The notes below the pieces were generated by a model. That model did not search any database. It saw nothing but the letters and a program-made list of their open reading frames with translations, and was not told where the DNA came from. The position numbers were made by a program, and so were the translations under genes. Of a stretch of 22,088 bases of DNA, positions 1 through 7,426 are shown one piece after another; the stretch's first letter is position 1; each line of letters starts with the position of its first letter. The stretch is from a virus: positions 1 through 22,088 of the IMG/VR virus record IMGVR_UViG_3300006112_000842; one strand, 5' to 3'.

Positions 1-657
1 AATATCGTAGTTGCTTGTAATGCACCTAGAATGTTGAGAGAAGTTCAATTATACTTAGGTAAAAAGAAAGTAATTTATTTACCTAATTTTTATCCACAAT
101 CATACAAAAAGAAAAAACTGGATACTGAAAAGTATTGGATTGATATTTCTTGTTTTGGTGCCGTGCGACCATTAAAGAATCACATGGTACAAGCTTTTGC
201 TGCCATTGAATTTGCCGAAAAATTAGGTAAACAACTAAGATTCCATATCAATGCTGGTCGTATCGAAATGAATGGTAGTCCAGTTCAAAATAATCTCAAA
301 GGTCTCTTTCAGCATCTACACGAAAAAGGTCATAAATTAATCAATCATCAATGGACACCAAGAGAAGAATTCTTAGAATTGTGTTCACAGATGGACATTG
401 GATTACAATGTAGTTTTTCTGAAACATTTAATATTGTTGGTGCTGATTTGACCTCTCAAGGAATACCTTTGATTGGTTCTTCTGAGATTCCATGGTCTAG
501 TTATTTCAACAATGCCGACCCAACAAATAGTGAAGATATTTGCAGAGCTCTAATGAAAGCCTATAAACATCCACAGTTAAATGTCTTTAGGAATCAGTAC
601 CATCTGAAACGTTACACAAATAAGACAAAAAAGATTTGGAATAAATACTTCCTTTAA
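1..657 (+). CDS. GT-B fold glycosyltransferase, 3' part (5' end outside window)
   Basis: The reading frame is open from base 1, so the gene begins upstream; 218 residues are visible and an internal ATG at 31 is not the real start. The visible part looks like the C-terminal, nucleotide-sugar-binding half of a GT4-like glycosyltransferase. A 'FGAVRPLKNH' strand-loop is followed by an SETFNIVGADLTSQGIPLIG stretch (window residues about 140-159), which resembles the acidic E-x7-E type donor-binding motif and the following strand. Such enzymes move a sugar from an activated donor to an acceptor in the cytoplasm; in phages they modify DNA, virion proteins or host surface glycans. The acceptor cannot be told. 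It lies 11 bases before the next gene on the same strand. The sugar-gene cluster at the other end of the window suggests the phage invests heavily in glycosylation. Confidence 0.7.
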   Translation, partial: NIVVACNAPRMLREVQLYLGKKKVIYLPNFYPQSYKKKKLDTEKYWIDISCFGAVRPLKNHMVQAFAAIEFAEKLGKQLRFHINAGRIEMNGSPVQNNLKGLFQHLHEKGHKLINHQWTPREEFLELCSQMDIGLQCSFSETFNIVGADLTSQGIPLIGSSEIPWSSYFNNADPTNSEDICRALMKAYKHPQLNVFRNQYHLKRYTNKTKKIWNKYFL

Positions 658-662
658 AGGAA
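649..662. repeat. Perfect 14-base palindrome over a stop codon and ribosome binding site
   Basis: TTCCTTTAAAGGAA equals its own reverse complement. It contains the stop codon of the glycosyltransferase (655-657) and the AAAGGA ribosome binding site of the next gene. A hairpin over it would have only a very short loop, so it may be a chance product of a strong SD next to a Phe-Leu-stop ending rather than a regulator. Confidence 0.3.
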
Positions 663-668
663 AACCAA

Positions 669-866
669 ATGCACACAATTCATAAAGTCGTATCTCACAT
701 CTGGAATGATGGTCAATTAAAGTCTTTCATCAATTCTTTTGCTAATTTTGAGCAAGCCATGAACTTTGCTAGAAGCTTAAACTGCCATGCTATTAAAGTT
801 TATGACCATAACGAAGAATTAGTTCACACCGCTGGTGCAGTTGAAGATCCAGCAACTTACGCTTAA
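669..866 (+). CDS. Small conserved-looking phage protein, function unknown
   Basis: This is a 65-residue soluble protein with no signal peptide or membrane segment, rich in His, Asn and Ala. I do not recognise a family with confidence. It has the compact alternating helix and strand look of small T4-like phage proteins of unknown role ('FANFEQAMNFARSLNCHAIK' suggests a helix). The ATG at 669 has a Shine-Dalgarno AAAGGA at 656-661, eight bases upstream, and that SD lies inside a perfect palindrome. The stop codon directly abuts the stop codon of the convergent adenylate cyclase gene, with no bases between them. Confidence 0.7.
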   Translation: MHTIHKVVSHIWNDGQLKSFINSFANFEQAMNFARSLNCHAIKVYDHNEELVHTAGAVEDPATYA

Positions 867-2879
867 TTACTTAGAAGTAGCACGATAAGTACCATCCCAA
901 TTGGCTGGAAGACCTTCTTCCAGCCTTTCTAACATATTCTTGTAGTATTGATTCAATTCATTGTTTTCTTCAATCAATTCTTTACAGAGTTTCTTTGCTT
1001 TAGTCCAGTCACCAGAGTAGTAACAATCTAAGTACGTTTGATGTTTATAATTAGGTTTACCTAAAGTAAATATCTTTACACCTTCTGTTTTACCCTTAAC
1101 AGCAATACAATCCAATTCAACAACAGGATATTCGTCCCTCACTTGTTCTGCGGTTAATGTACCAAGGACAATGCGAACTCCATAAGGCTTTGATTGACCT
1201 TCAAGACGAGATGCGAGATTGACTGTATCACCGAGGCAGGTATAGTCAAAACGTTGCTCAGACCCCATATTACCCACAACAACGACCCCGGTGTTAATAC
1301 CCAAACCCATACCAAAAGGTGGAATGCCTTCTTTAGTAATTTCAGTATTGAATTCATCTAAACTCTCCATCATTTGTAATGCAGTTTTAACCGCCATCTT
1401 TGCATGATTAGGTTCATCAACAGGAGCATTCCAAAATGCCATCTGTGCGTCACCAATATATTTGTCTAATGTACCATTGTTTTCTAAAATCTTTTTCGTC
1501 ATAGCAGTCATATAACGATTCATAATCTTAGTTAATCCTTGAACATCTTTTCCATAATGCTCAGAGATTGTAGTGAAACCTCTAACATCGGTGAACATAA
1601 TGGATAATTCTTTTGATTCTCCGCCGAGAGTAAGAAGTTCAGGATTTTTCTGGAGTTTTTCGACCAATGCGGGACTGAGGTATGTTCCGAATTGTTTTTT
1701 GATTTGTTGTTTTTGATACCATTCAGACACAAATTTGACAACATATCCATGTGTGAAGGTAAAAAATATGGTGAAAAGTGGGAAAGTAATATCAATGAGG
1801 TATTGGTATCTATCAAATAGTTCATGACTTCCGAAATAGGTGATTCCTGCCACAAAGAAGATTGCGATGTAACCATGTGTGTACCTTGTAAAAAATAAAG
1901 TTATTAAGCATAATGCAATTGTGTATAATAACTCTCCTCCATCAGCCCAATCAGGCCTGGAGATGTTTGTTCCTGAAATGAGAGTACTTAGTACTGCTGC
2001 TTGAAGATTATGTGGATAGACTGCACCGGTAGCTGTTGCAACGGGGTTATTAAGTCCTTTGGCTGTGAGACCGACAATGACGATGGAATTATTAAAGTTC
2101 TCTGGTAATTTTGATAAAGAATATTCTGTTGGTTTGCTTGACCAATCGACCCAAATTCTACCGACTGCATCTGTGGTGATTTTTCCAAATTTAGGAATTC
2201 TGACCGCTTGTATTCCGTATTCGCCAATTTTAACTTGGAAGCTTGGGTCGCCTGATGCAACTCTGAGGGTTTCAAGACTAATTGAAGGGTATAACAATCC
2301 TTGGGACTGTACGACCATTGGCACACGACGTGTGACGCCATCAATTTCGGGGAAAGTATTAACAATACCAATGCCAGCAGCTGTTTCATTTAAGGCCTTT
2401 ACATTTGGTTGAATTGAATTATAATCTACTCCGGCAAAACCTTCACCAATTACTGAAACACCAGGTCTAAATGGAATAACACTACCTTGTTTGTCATTAG
2501 AACCAGCTTGTGGAAGGATTACTGGATACTTCCTGAATGTGTTAGCCAAAGCATCATCCTGAAAAAACCTATCGTTATCAGGCATATAAACATTAAACAC
2601 AACAAGCCCAGCACCACGTTGATACAAATCTCGGATAATTTTGGCATATTCGCCCCTTGGAAAAGGAAATTGACCTTTTTGTTTTAAAGTTTCATCATCA
2701 ATATTAACAATCACCACATCTTTAGATTGTGTTACTGGTTTACTAGTAATTACAGTATCAAGATATCTGTATTTTACCGATTCAACAAAAGCAGGTTTAT
2801 CAACAAAAACACAAATACATAATGCCATTGTCAATAAAGCTGTCAACGGAGATAATAATAACTTTCTAATTTTTTTCAT
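867..2879 (-). CDS. Transmembrane CHASE2-domain class III adenylate cyclase
   Basis: This 670-residue receptor cyclase is predicted to make cAMP from ATP at the inner membrane. Layout: N-terminal membrane segment (about 7-27), periplasmic CHASE2 sensor domain (about 35-305, with DVVIVNIDDETL and the GIVNTFPEIDGVTRRVP block typical of CHASE2), three membrane segments (about 316-332, 336-350, 358-378), a short linker, and a cytoplasmic class III catalytic domain (about 420-605). All expected catalytic positions are visible: metal-binding Asp431 (FTDVRGF) and Asp477 (YIGD), adenine-selecting Lys473, Thr547 (YTCLGD, the usual bacterial partner), and transition-state Asn554 and Arg558 (VNLASRLE). 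The C-terminal 65 residues look helical, as in many bacterial cyclases of this class. It is the last gene of the curli block, and its start overlaps the 45-residue gene by 14 bases. Its length is full for the family and nothing suggests decay. ATP rather than GTP preference is inferred from Lys473 and Thr547. Confidence 0.93.
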   Translation of the reverse strand: MKKIRKLLLSPLTALLTMALCICVFVDKPAFVESVKYRYLDTVITSKPVTQSKDVVIVNIDDETLKQKGQFPFPRGEYAKIIRDLYQRGAGLVVFNVYMPDNDRFFQDDALANTFRKYPVILPQAGSNDKQGSVIPFRPGVSVIGEGFAGVDYNSIQPNVKALNETAAGIGIVNTFPEIDGVTRRVPMVVQSQGLLYPSISLETLRVASGDPSFQVKIGEYGIQAVRIPKFGKITTDAVGRIWVDWSSKPTEYSLSKLPENFNNSIVIVGLTAKGLNNPVATATGAVYPHNLQAAVLSTLISGTNISRPDWADGGELLYTIALCLITLFFTRYTHGYIAIFFVAGITYFGSHELFDRYQYLIDITFPLFTIFFTFTHGYVVKFVSEWYQKQQIKKQFGTYLSPALVEKLQKNPELLTLGGESKELSIMFTDVRGFTTISEHYGKDVQGLTKIMNRYMTAMTKKILENNGTLDKYIGDAQMAFWNAPVDEPNHAKMAVKTALQMMESLDEFNTEITKEGIPPFGMGLGINTGVVVVGNMGSEQRFDYTCLGDTVNLASRLEGQSKPYGVRIVLGTLTAEQVRDEYPVVELDCIAVKGKTEGVKIFTLGKPNYKHQTYLDCYYSGDWTKAKKLCKELIEENNELNQYYKNMLERLEEGLPANWDGTYRATSK
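903..925 (+). terminator. Hairpin, likely terminator for the + strand, inside the cyclase gene
   Basis: GGCTGGAAG (903-911) and CTTCCAGCC (917-925) form a perfect 9-bp stem. An extra A-T pair (912/916) can close a 3-base loop. The stem is GC-rich in an AT-rich genome, and on the + strand it is followed by TTTCT and further T-rich sequence. It lies 37 bases after the stop of the 669-866 gene but within the last codons of the convergent adenylate cyclase, because no intergenic space exists between the two stops. The T tract is short, so termination efficiency is uncertain. On the - strand no T-run follows. Confidence 0.5.
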
Positions 2880-3003
2880 ATTGTTTTCGTATATTTTTCA
2901 AATCACGCTCTAATTTTAATTCTTCTCTTTTATCGCAAACATATACTATTGCCCATACAAGGCACCAACCAAATACTCCACCAAGAAGTTGAACTATAAT
3001 CAT
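2866..3003 (-). CDS. 45-residue single-span membrane protein with charged helical tail
   Basis: This short gene fills the apparent gap between the PA14-curlin gene and the cyclase. Its ATG (3003-3001) overlaps the upstream stop as ATGA, and it ends in TAG at 2866, 14 bases inside the cyclase gene. The protein begins MIIVQLLGGVFGWCLVWAIV, a hydrophobic segment of about 21 residues. A strongly charged, Lys/Glu/Arg-rich helix with heptad-like spacing follows (residues 24-44). That is the shape of a small bitopic membrane protein with a coiled-coil tail. The double overlap argues for a real, translationally coupled gene. It has no recognisable family. It may assist the cyclase or the FecR protein, but that is a guess from position only. 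Confidence 0.75.
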   Translation of the reverse strand: MIIVQLLGGVFGWCLVWAIVYVCDKREELKLERDLKNIRKQYEKN

Positions 3004-4328
3004 TGGCGTACCGTTACTGTTCCACAAGTAGTTACACAAGTTTGAGTGATGTTATATGTTTGTCCACCAGTTTGTGTTACGTTTACTGAAGCTGGTGCAC
3101 CTGCATTATTTAGAACTATTGTGGCAGCGTTAGCACCAGAAGCACTACTGTTGTTTTGAGTAACTACTGCTGAGTTACCATTACCTGTGGTGGTTATACT
3201 AAGATAATCTTTACTTGTTCCTGTTTGACTAGTAGTAACTGTATTACTATTACCGGTCACACTAGCAAATAATTGTTTTTGTGCATTACCCGTTTGTGTG
3301 ATGCCAACAGTATTCAAATTACCAATAACTACTAAACTAGAAAATTGATTACCTGATACGCCAGTATTTTCTTGTACTACTGTAATATTATTATAACTGC
3401 CATTGATATAATCAAATTGATAGTGTCCGCCTTGGTCTAATCCTGTATAATTTCCATTAACATCTGTACCTTGATTTAAATTAAGTGTGTTGTTTCCACC
3501 AATTGCAGCTAAATCTATTAAATTATTTCCTGTTTTTGCCATAGGATCACCTTGTCGTATGGTAATATTATTACTACCACCAGTAATAGGTGCTGACTGT
3601 TGATAACCTGCTACTCCAGTAGAACTATTATAATTTGCACCATCAATTTTGTTAGCATAACCAACTTGTGTAATGTTAATAACATCACCGTTTCCTGTTT
3701 GATTAATGTAAATACTATTTGATGAAGCAGTAGTAACACCGGACATTCTAGTGACTACTGAAGAAACTTGAGCCGACTGGCCGCCGGTAATTGAACTAGT
3801 ATACTGTGGTGCCGGCATACTGGTATACAAACTTGTGGAAGGAACAACCTGCCAACTATTATTTTGATACCATTGAAAATTGACTAATGCACCGCCACCG
3901 TTTTCATAATACCAAACACTAATTGGAACAGCGCCAGCAGGTAAATTAATACTGCCTTGTCTGAAACTACCACCATCTTCTTGCCAACTATTAATTATAG
4001 TAGTATTATTAATGCTTATAACTAATCCGTCATCTGCATTACCCCCGAATGTATATGTTCCGGCAGTAGGTATATTGATGTATCCAGTAAAATGAATAAT
4101 AACTTGGTCAACACGACCTGATGTTAAAACATAACCACTACCCCAATTGTAATTAATATTACTTACTATACCTGAACTCAATGGATTTGGATATGCCAAG
4201 TTTGTATAATTTGGCGTGGCACCAGTACCAGCATAAGTTACATAATTTAATCCTGATGTTTGTGAATAAGATTTTGGTGCACAAAATCCTAATAATCCAG
4301 CAAGAAGAAATGTGAATAATATTTTCAT
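3000..4328 (-). CDS. Secreted PA14-domain protein with C-terminal curlin-like repeats
   Basis: This 442-residue protein has a Sec signal peptide (cleavage likely after about residue 22, SYS|Q). It continues with a PA14-type beta-sandwich domain (about 50-170, with GTYTFGGNADDGLVISIN at 90-107, carrying the Asp-Asp-Gly motif, and ALVNFQWY at 147-154). A tail of curlin-like repeats runs from about 205 to the end: NSIYINQTGNGDVINITQ, then several N-x-V-x-Q-T-G-N units. PA14 domains usually bind carbohydrates, sometimes through Ca2+ held by the Asp pair. Curlin repeats stack into the cross-beta core of curli. The likely role is a fibre subunit or tip adhesin that shows a glycan-binding head on an amyloid stem, exported through the CsgG encoded upstream. 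Its start shares a base with the FecR stop (TAATG). Two late Cys (in the CVTTC stretch near the C-terminus) could pair. The fusion itself is unusual. Confidence 0.85.
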   Translation of the reverse strand: MKILFTFLLAGLLGFCAPKSYSQTSGLNYVTYAGTGATPNYTNLAYPNPLSSGIVSNINYNWGSGYVLTSGRVDQVIIHFTGYINIPTAGTYTFGGNADDGLVISINNTTIINSWQEDGGSFRQGSINLPAGAVPISVWYYENGGGALVNFQWYQNNSWQVVPSTSLYTSMPAPQYTSSITGGQSAQVSSVVTRMSGVTTASSNSIYINQTGNGDVINITQVGYANKIDGANYNSSTGVAGYQQSAPITGGSNNITIRQGDPMAKTGNNLIDLAAIGGNNTLNLNQGTDVNGNYTGLDQGGHYQFDYINGSYNNITVVQENTGVSGNQFSSLVVIGNLNTVGITQTGNAQKQLFASVTGNSNTVTTSQTGTSKDYLSITTTGNGNSAVVTQNNSSASGANAATIVLNNAGAPASVNVTQTGGQTYNITQTCVTTCGTVTVRQ

Positions 4329-5464
4329 TAGTTTTGTTTGGTGGTTATGAAAGTATTACCACCGGCATTAATGCGGTTAGTAATAGTTACATTACCTGAT
4401 TGTGTTTGACTTACTGTTGCGTTTTGTGTTTTTGGTGTTGTGATACAAGAAGTATTACTACCTGCATCCGACCGACACAACTGAACTGATATAGCATCGA
4501 CTGTGGCCACTACACCTGTTTTAGAATTATAGTCTGGCAATAAACTATTCTTTTGTGGTGCCAATAAATTGCCAAATTCTTGTGATAGTTCTTCATTCAA
4601 TAATTGTAAAACATTTGCAAGAAAGTCTTGGTCTAAAAAATTACGTTGTAAAGCATTGGTATAAATTTGAGAATTTTCTGCTGCCAAGACACTACTTAAA
4701 TCCACACCTTGTAAGAAGTTTTGGCTTAACGCTGTCACCACACCTTGTTTTTCATCTTCACGTTGTTTAATAGCATTTTTAATTTCTTGTGGTGGTGCAA
4801 GAATCAACATATTATTAATACTATCTTCATTTAATTTTATTGTAACAGGTTTTGTGGGCGCCACATTTCTAGCTGTAACTTTAGTGGCTTGAAATGGTTG
4901 GTCTAATGTAACTGAACCGCCATCATTGATTACTTCAATCTTACCTGTTTTACATTCATGTTCAACATCTATTGGATTTTTTGTAGGACAACTAGGTAAT
5001 AAAATTACTGTACTGGCACCTAGTTCATCAACCGTAGCTGTGAAATCAGTACCACGGACAGCCACAGTAGCGGTAGGAGTGTTGATAGCAACTTTATTAG
5101 GATTGTCGTGAGCGATGGCGCCGCTGGCATAACGGACCGTGCCGGCCGCCATATTGAGAGCCAGTTTTCCAGCACCTTTATTTTTTGGATCATAAACGAA
5201 CTCATCAATGACCAATTTAGAATTTTCATTTACTTGTACTTTTGTATTATCGGCAAAAATGATGCCAACCTTACCTTGTTTGGTATTGATGGCATCTTCC
5301 ATTTCGACACCAGTACCTTTGGTGCCGGTTAAAGTTGTTTTAGCTCTTTGTATTGATGCTGGTGTATTCACTTGCTCCGTTATTGTCCCCACCGCTGCTA
5401 ATGTGGGGACTGAGCAAGTCAGCAAAATCAAGAAACTCAGTATTATCAGGATTCTTTTCTTCAT
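4328..5464 (-). CDS. Periplasmic FecR-domain protein with curlin-like C-terminus
   Basis: This 378-residue protein has a clear signal peptide (residues 1-23, ending TLA). A FecR domain follows at about 55-200, recognisable from AINTKQGKVGIIFADNTKVQ, the NMAAGTVRYASG segment and the NTPTATVAVRGTDF core (128-141). In bacteria FecR domains are periplasmic sensors or scaffolds, and FecR-domain proteins often lie next to CHASE2 cyclases. After a helical middle region (about 225-310), the last 35 residues hold curlin-like units (NATVSQTQSGNVTITN, then NTFITTKQ). The protein could therefore touch the curlin subunits directly, as nucleator, anchor or monitor. Cys159/Cys171 and Cys331/Cys340 are possible disulfides. 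The ATG at 5464 is the only in-frame start, since a TGA lies upstream, and it has only a weak SD; translation may be coupled to upstream reading. A function in signal passing to the cyclase is inferred. Confidence 0.87.
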   Translation of the reverse strand: MKKRILIILSFLILLTCSVPTLAAVGTITEQVNTPASIQRAKTTLTGTKGTGVEMEDAINTKQGKVGIIFADNTKVQVNENSKLVIDEFVYDPKNKGAGKLALNMAAGTVRYASGAIAHDNPNKVAINTPTATVAVRGTDFTATVDELGASTVILLPSCPTKNPIDVEHECKTGKIEVINDGGSVTLDQPFQATKVTARNVAPTKPVTIKLNEDSINNMLILAPPQEIKNAIKQREDEKQGVVTALSQNFLQGVDLSSVLAAENSQIYTNALQRNFLDQDFLANVLQLLNEELSQEFGNLLAPQKNSLLPDYNSKTGVVATVDAISVQLCRSDAGSNTSCITTPKTQNATVSQTQSGNVTITNRINAGGNTFITTKQN

Positions 5465-5506
5465 ATTCTTTAATCAGTTCTTTGAGCGTAATCATAGTTT
5501 TTCCAA

Positions 5507-6445
5507 TCAATGTGTTTGATGAATAGTCCAAGTGTTGTTACTGCCACTACTTTGGATATTTGTGGTGTTATTACCTGTTGCAGCACCTTGTGTAACATTA
5601 AATGTATTAGTACTTCCTGTCAAACCAAGAATAAATGTATTATCAGCATTACCTGTTTGTGAAACAGTTACAGAGTTACTAGAACCATTTAACGAACCAC
5701 TTGGTGTTGTAGTAGATCCACTATAACCTCCAACAGTAACAGTATTGCCATTGGTGCCACCATTTTGTGTAATACCAAATGTGTTGCTTGCACCAGTAGA
5801 ATTCAATGTAACAGAACTTGTGGTAGAAGCAGTTGTAGAATTACCTTGATTCAAAGTAAAACTATTTGAACCGCCACCATTCATATTAACAGTATCATTA
5901 TTGCCTGTACCATTAACAGTTGCAACCACACTATTGTTTGTGCCGCCAGCAGTTGTTGCAGTTAGATTGTTTCCTGTTCCTAAAATATTCACATTCAAAT
6001 TAGAGTTGTTACCTGTTTGAGTTACATTAACATTGTTGCTTGCACTTGTTCCAGAACCATCATTGTTACTATTGATGACAGCAGTAGAGTTGCTACCTGT
6101 AATAGAATAACTATAATTGTTACCATTTGAAATACCATTCGCAACAGTAGTCTGAATACCTAGTTGTAAAGTATCACCTGTACCAACTTGATTAACAGTA
6201 ACTTGATTGCTATTGCCATTGATTACTGCCGGCGTAGTTGCACTTGAACCAGTAGTCTGAACTCCTTCTACGGCATTACCTGCACCATTTTGTGTTACAC
6301 CAATAGTCGAATTGCTTCCTGACTGATTGATATAAATGGTATTATCTCCGGCTACTGCCAGTCCCGACAACAGCATTACAGCTGTCATTAGAATTGCGGA
6401 TAATTTTCTCGACAATCCGCCAGCGCCTTTTAAGCTCTTTTTCAT
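5507..6445 (-). CDS. Curlin-repeat protein, likely major fibre subunit (CsgA/CsgB-like)
   Basis: This 312-residue secreted protein has a signal peptide (residues 1-32, AVA followed by GDN). Low-complexity sequence rich in Asn, Gly, Thr, Ser and Gln follows, with repeated curlin-like units: NSTIGVTQNGAGNAVEGVQ, NSNQVTVNQVGTGD, NNVNVTQTGN, NTFGITQNGG, NSVTVSQTGN and a final NNTWTIHQ. The pattern N/S-x5-Q-x-G-x-x-N matches the strand-turn-strand unit of CsgA and CsgB. It is about twice as long as E. coli CsgA, so more or longer stacked turns are expected. It sits directly after csgG with a 9-base gap and a strong SD (AAGGA). It probably forms extracellular amyloid once exported through CsgG. Whether it acts as CsgA, CsgB or both cannot be decided from sequence. 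Asn/Thr-rich composition alone could mimic other beta-helical proteins, but the csgF-csgG context supports curlin. Confidence 0.87.
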   Translation of the reverse strand: MKKSLKGAGGLSRKLSAILMTAVMLLSGLAVAGDNTIYINQSGSNSTIGVTQNGAGNAVEGVQTTGSSATTPAVINGNSNQVTVNQVGTGDTLQLGIQTTVANGISNGNNYSYSITGSNSTAVINSNNDGSGTSASNNVNVTQTGNNSNLNVNILGTGNNLTATTAGGTNNSVVATVNGTGNNDTVNMNGGGSNSFTLNQGNSTTASTTSSVTLNSTGASNTFGITQNGGTNGNTVTVGGYSGSTTTPSGSLNGSSNSVTVSQTGNADNTFILGLTGSTNTFNVTQGAATGNNTTNIQSSGSNNTWTIHQTH

Positions 6446-6454
6446 TTCTTTTCC

Positions 6455-7426
6455 TTATTGTTTTACTACTCCCATCTTGGCTGCCACATCCGCTGGCGTG
6501 TCTTTTTTACTAGACATACCCAATGGAATACTCGGCGTTGCTGAGATGGTTGGATTAGGTTGTGCTTCCATGATTGTACCATAATCCCAAACACCTTTTC
6601 TTTGTCCTTCTTTAATTAATTCAACCACACTTGCTTCAATTGTTGTCTTTAATGCTATAGTTGTTGCCTCATTGATTGTCAAACCAGATTCAAACTGAAA
6701 GATGGCCGCAGTTGGACTTACCGACCCATTGTTGGGTGCACCAATCTGTGATATCATACTTCCTATTCCACCTGGTTCGATACTTTTAAAAATTGCTATA
6801 GCATCTGCTGTACTATAAACAATCTTTGTAACTGTTACAGTTGCCAATACTTTACCTGTATTAACTGATATTGCTCTTAAACTAACAGTAATAATATCTT
6901 TACTGTATTGTGTTGTTGGACCAATACCTAAAAAGTTATAACCTAATCCGCCTGATTCTAAACCTGTATCGTAACCAATAATACCACCTTCAAGTATAAT
7001 ACCAGCAAAAGTTAAAGGCATTAATTTTTGTGCTTGCGGACCTTCATATGCTTGTCGCATCTGTGTAATGATTAAACGTTCTTTAGTAAGAGCATCAATG
7101 TTACCACGCTCAACTACATCAAACCATCTACCATGACCAACATCTTGTAATGAACGAATCAATAAGGCATCAGCACCTTGTGTAACTGCGGTACTAAATG
7201 ATGCGATACCAGGAATAGCTTTACGTTGTCCTGTTTTATCTGTGAATTGATAAACTGCTACAACCAATCTGCCTTTAGATGGTGGTGGAATTTCATCGAA
7301 CTCTTTTTGTAATTTGTTCTCTAATACTTTTGGCTCATGTTCAACGCCAACCATTTGGCCGGCTTTTTGTGAAATAGCACAACCAGAAAGAATAAGAACT
7401 GATAGTATTAACAATAATTTTTTCAT
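6455..7426 (-). CDS. csgG: CsgG-family outer-membrane curli secretion pore lipoprotein
   Basis: This 323-residue lipoprotein has a lipobox LSGC with Cys16 as the lipid anchor. Along its length it shows the CsgG pattern: RLVVAVYQFTDKTGQ (53-67), the constriction-loop region ending FSTAVTQGADALL (77-89), WFDVVERGNIDAL (101-113), the membrane hairpin region around GGIIGYDTGLESGGLGYNF (147-165), and RKGVWDY near 276-282. CsgG forms a nine-fold outer-membrane beta-barrel pore that exports unfolded curlins. In E. coli the constriction is made by Tyr51, Asn55 and Phe56 of the mature protein. Here the aligned positions read Ile71, Ser76 and Phe77, with one extra residue in the loop. About 40 more C-terminal residues than E. 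coli CsgG are present. Its start overlaps csgF by ATGA. No csgE-like adaptor was found in the window. Confidence 0.95.
   Translation of the reverse strand: MKKLLLILSVLILSGCAISQKAGQMVGVEHEPKVLENKLQKEFDEIPPPSKGRLVVAVYQFTDKTGQRKAIPGIASFSTAVTQGADALLIRSLQDVGHGRWFDVVERGNIDALTKERLIITQMRQAYEGPQAQKLMPLTFAGIILEGGIIGYDTGLESGGLGYNFLGIGPTTQYSKDIITVSLRAISVNTGKVLATVTVTKIVYSTADAIAIFKSIEPGGIGSMISQIGAPNNGSVSPTAAIFQFESGLTINEATTIALKTTIEASVVELIKEGQRKGVWDYGTIMEAQPNPTISATPSIPLGMSSKKDTPADVAAKMGVVKQ

Noticed and set aside
640-647. AATAAATA as a possible late promoter before the 669 gene
   Set aside because: First base differs from TATAAATA, it lies inside the coding end of the glycosyltransferase, and such octamers are frequent in AT-rich DNA.
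5208-5519. 103-residue plus-strand frame opposite the FecR gene
   Set aside because: It is antisense to a well-supported gene, has no SD or family features, and reads as a shadow frame.
5507-6445. Reading the repeat protein as a tail fibre
   Set aside because: It has a Sec signal peptide, follows csgF-csgG directly and shows curlin-type units, which fits secretion better than virion assembly.
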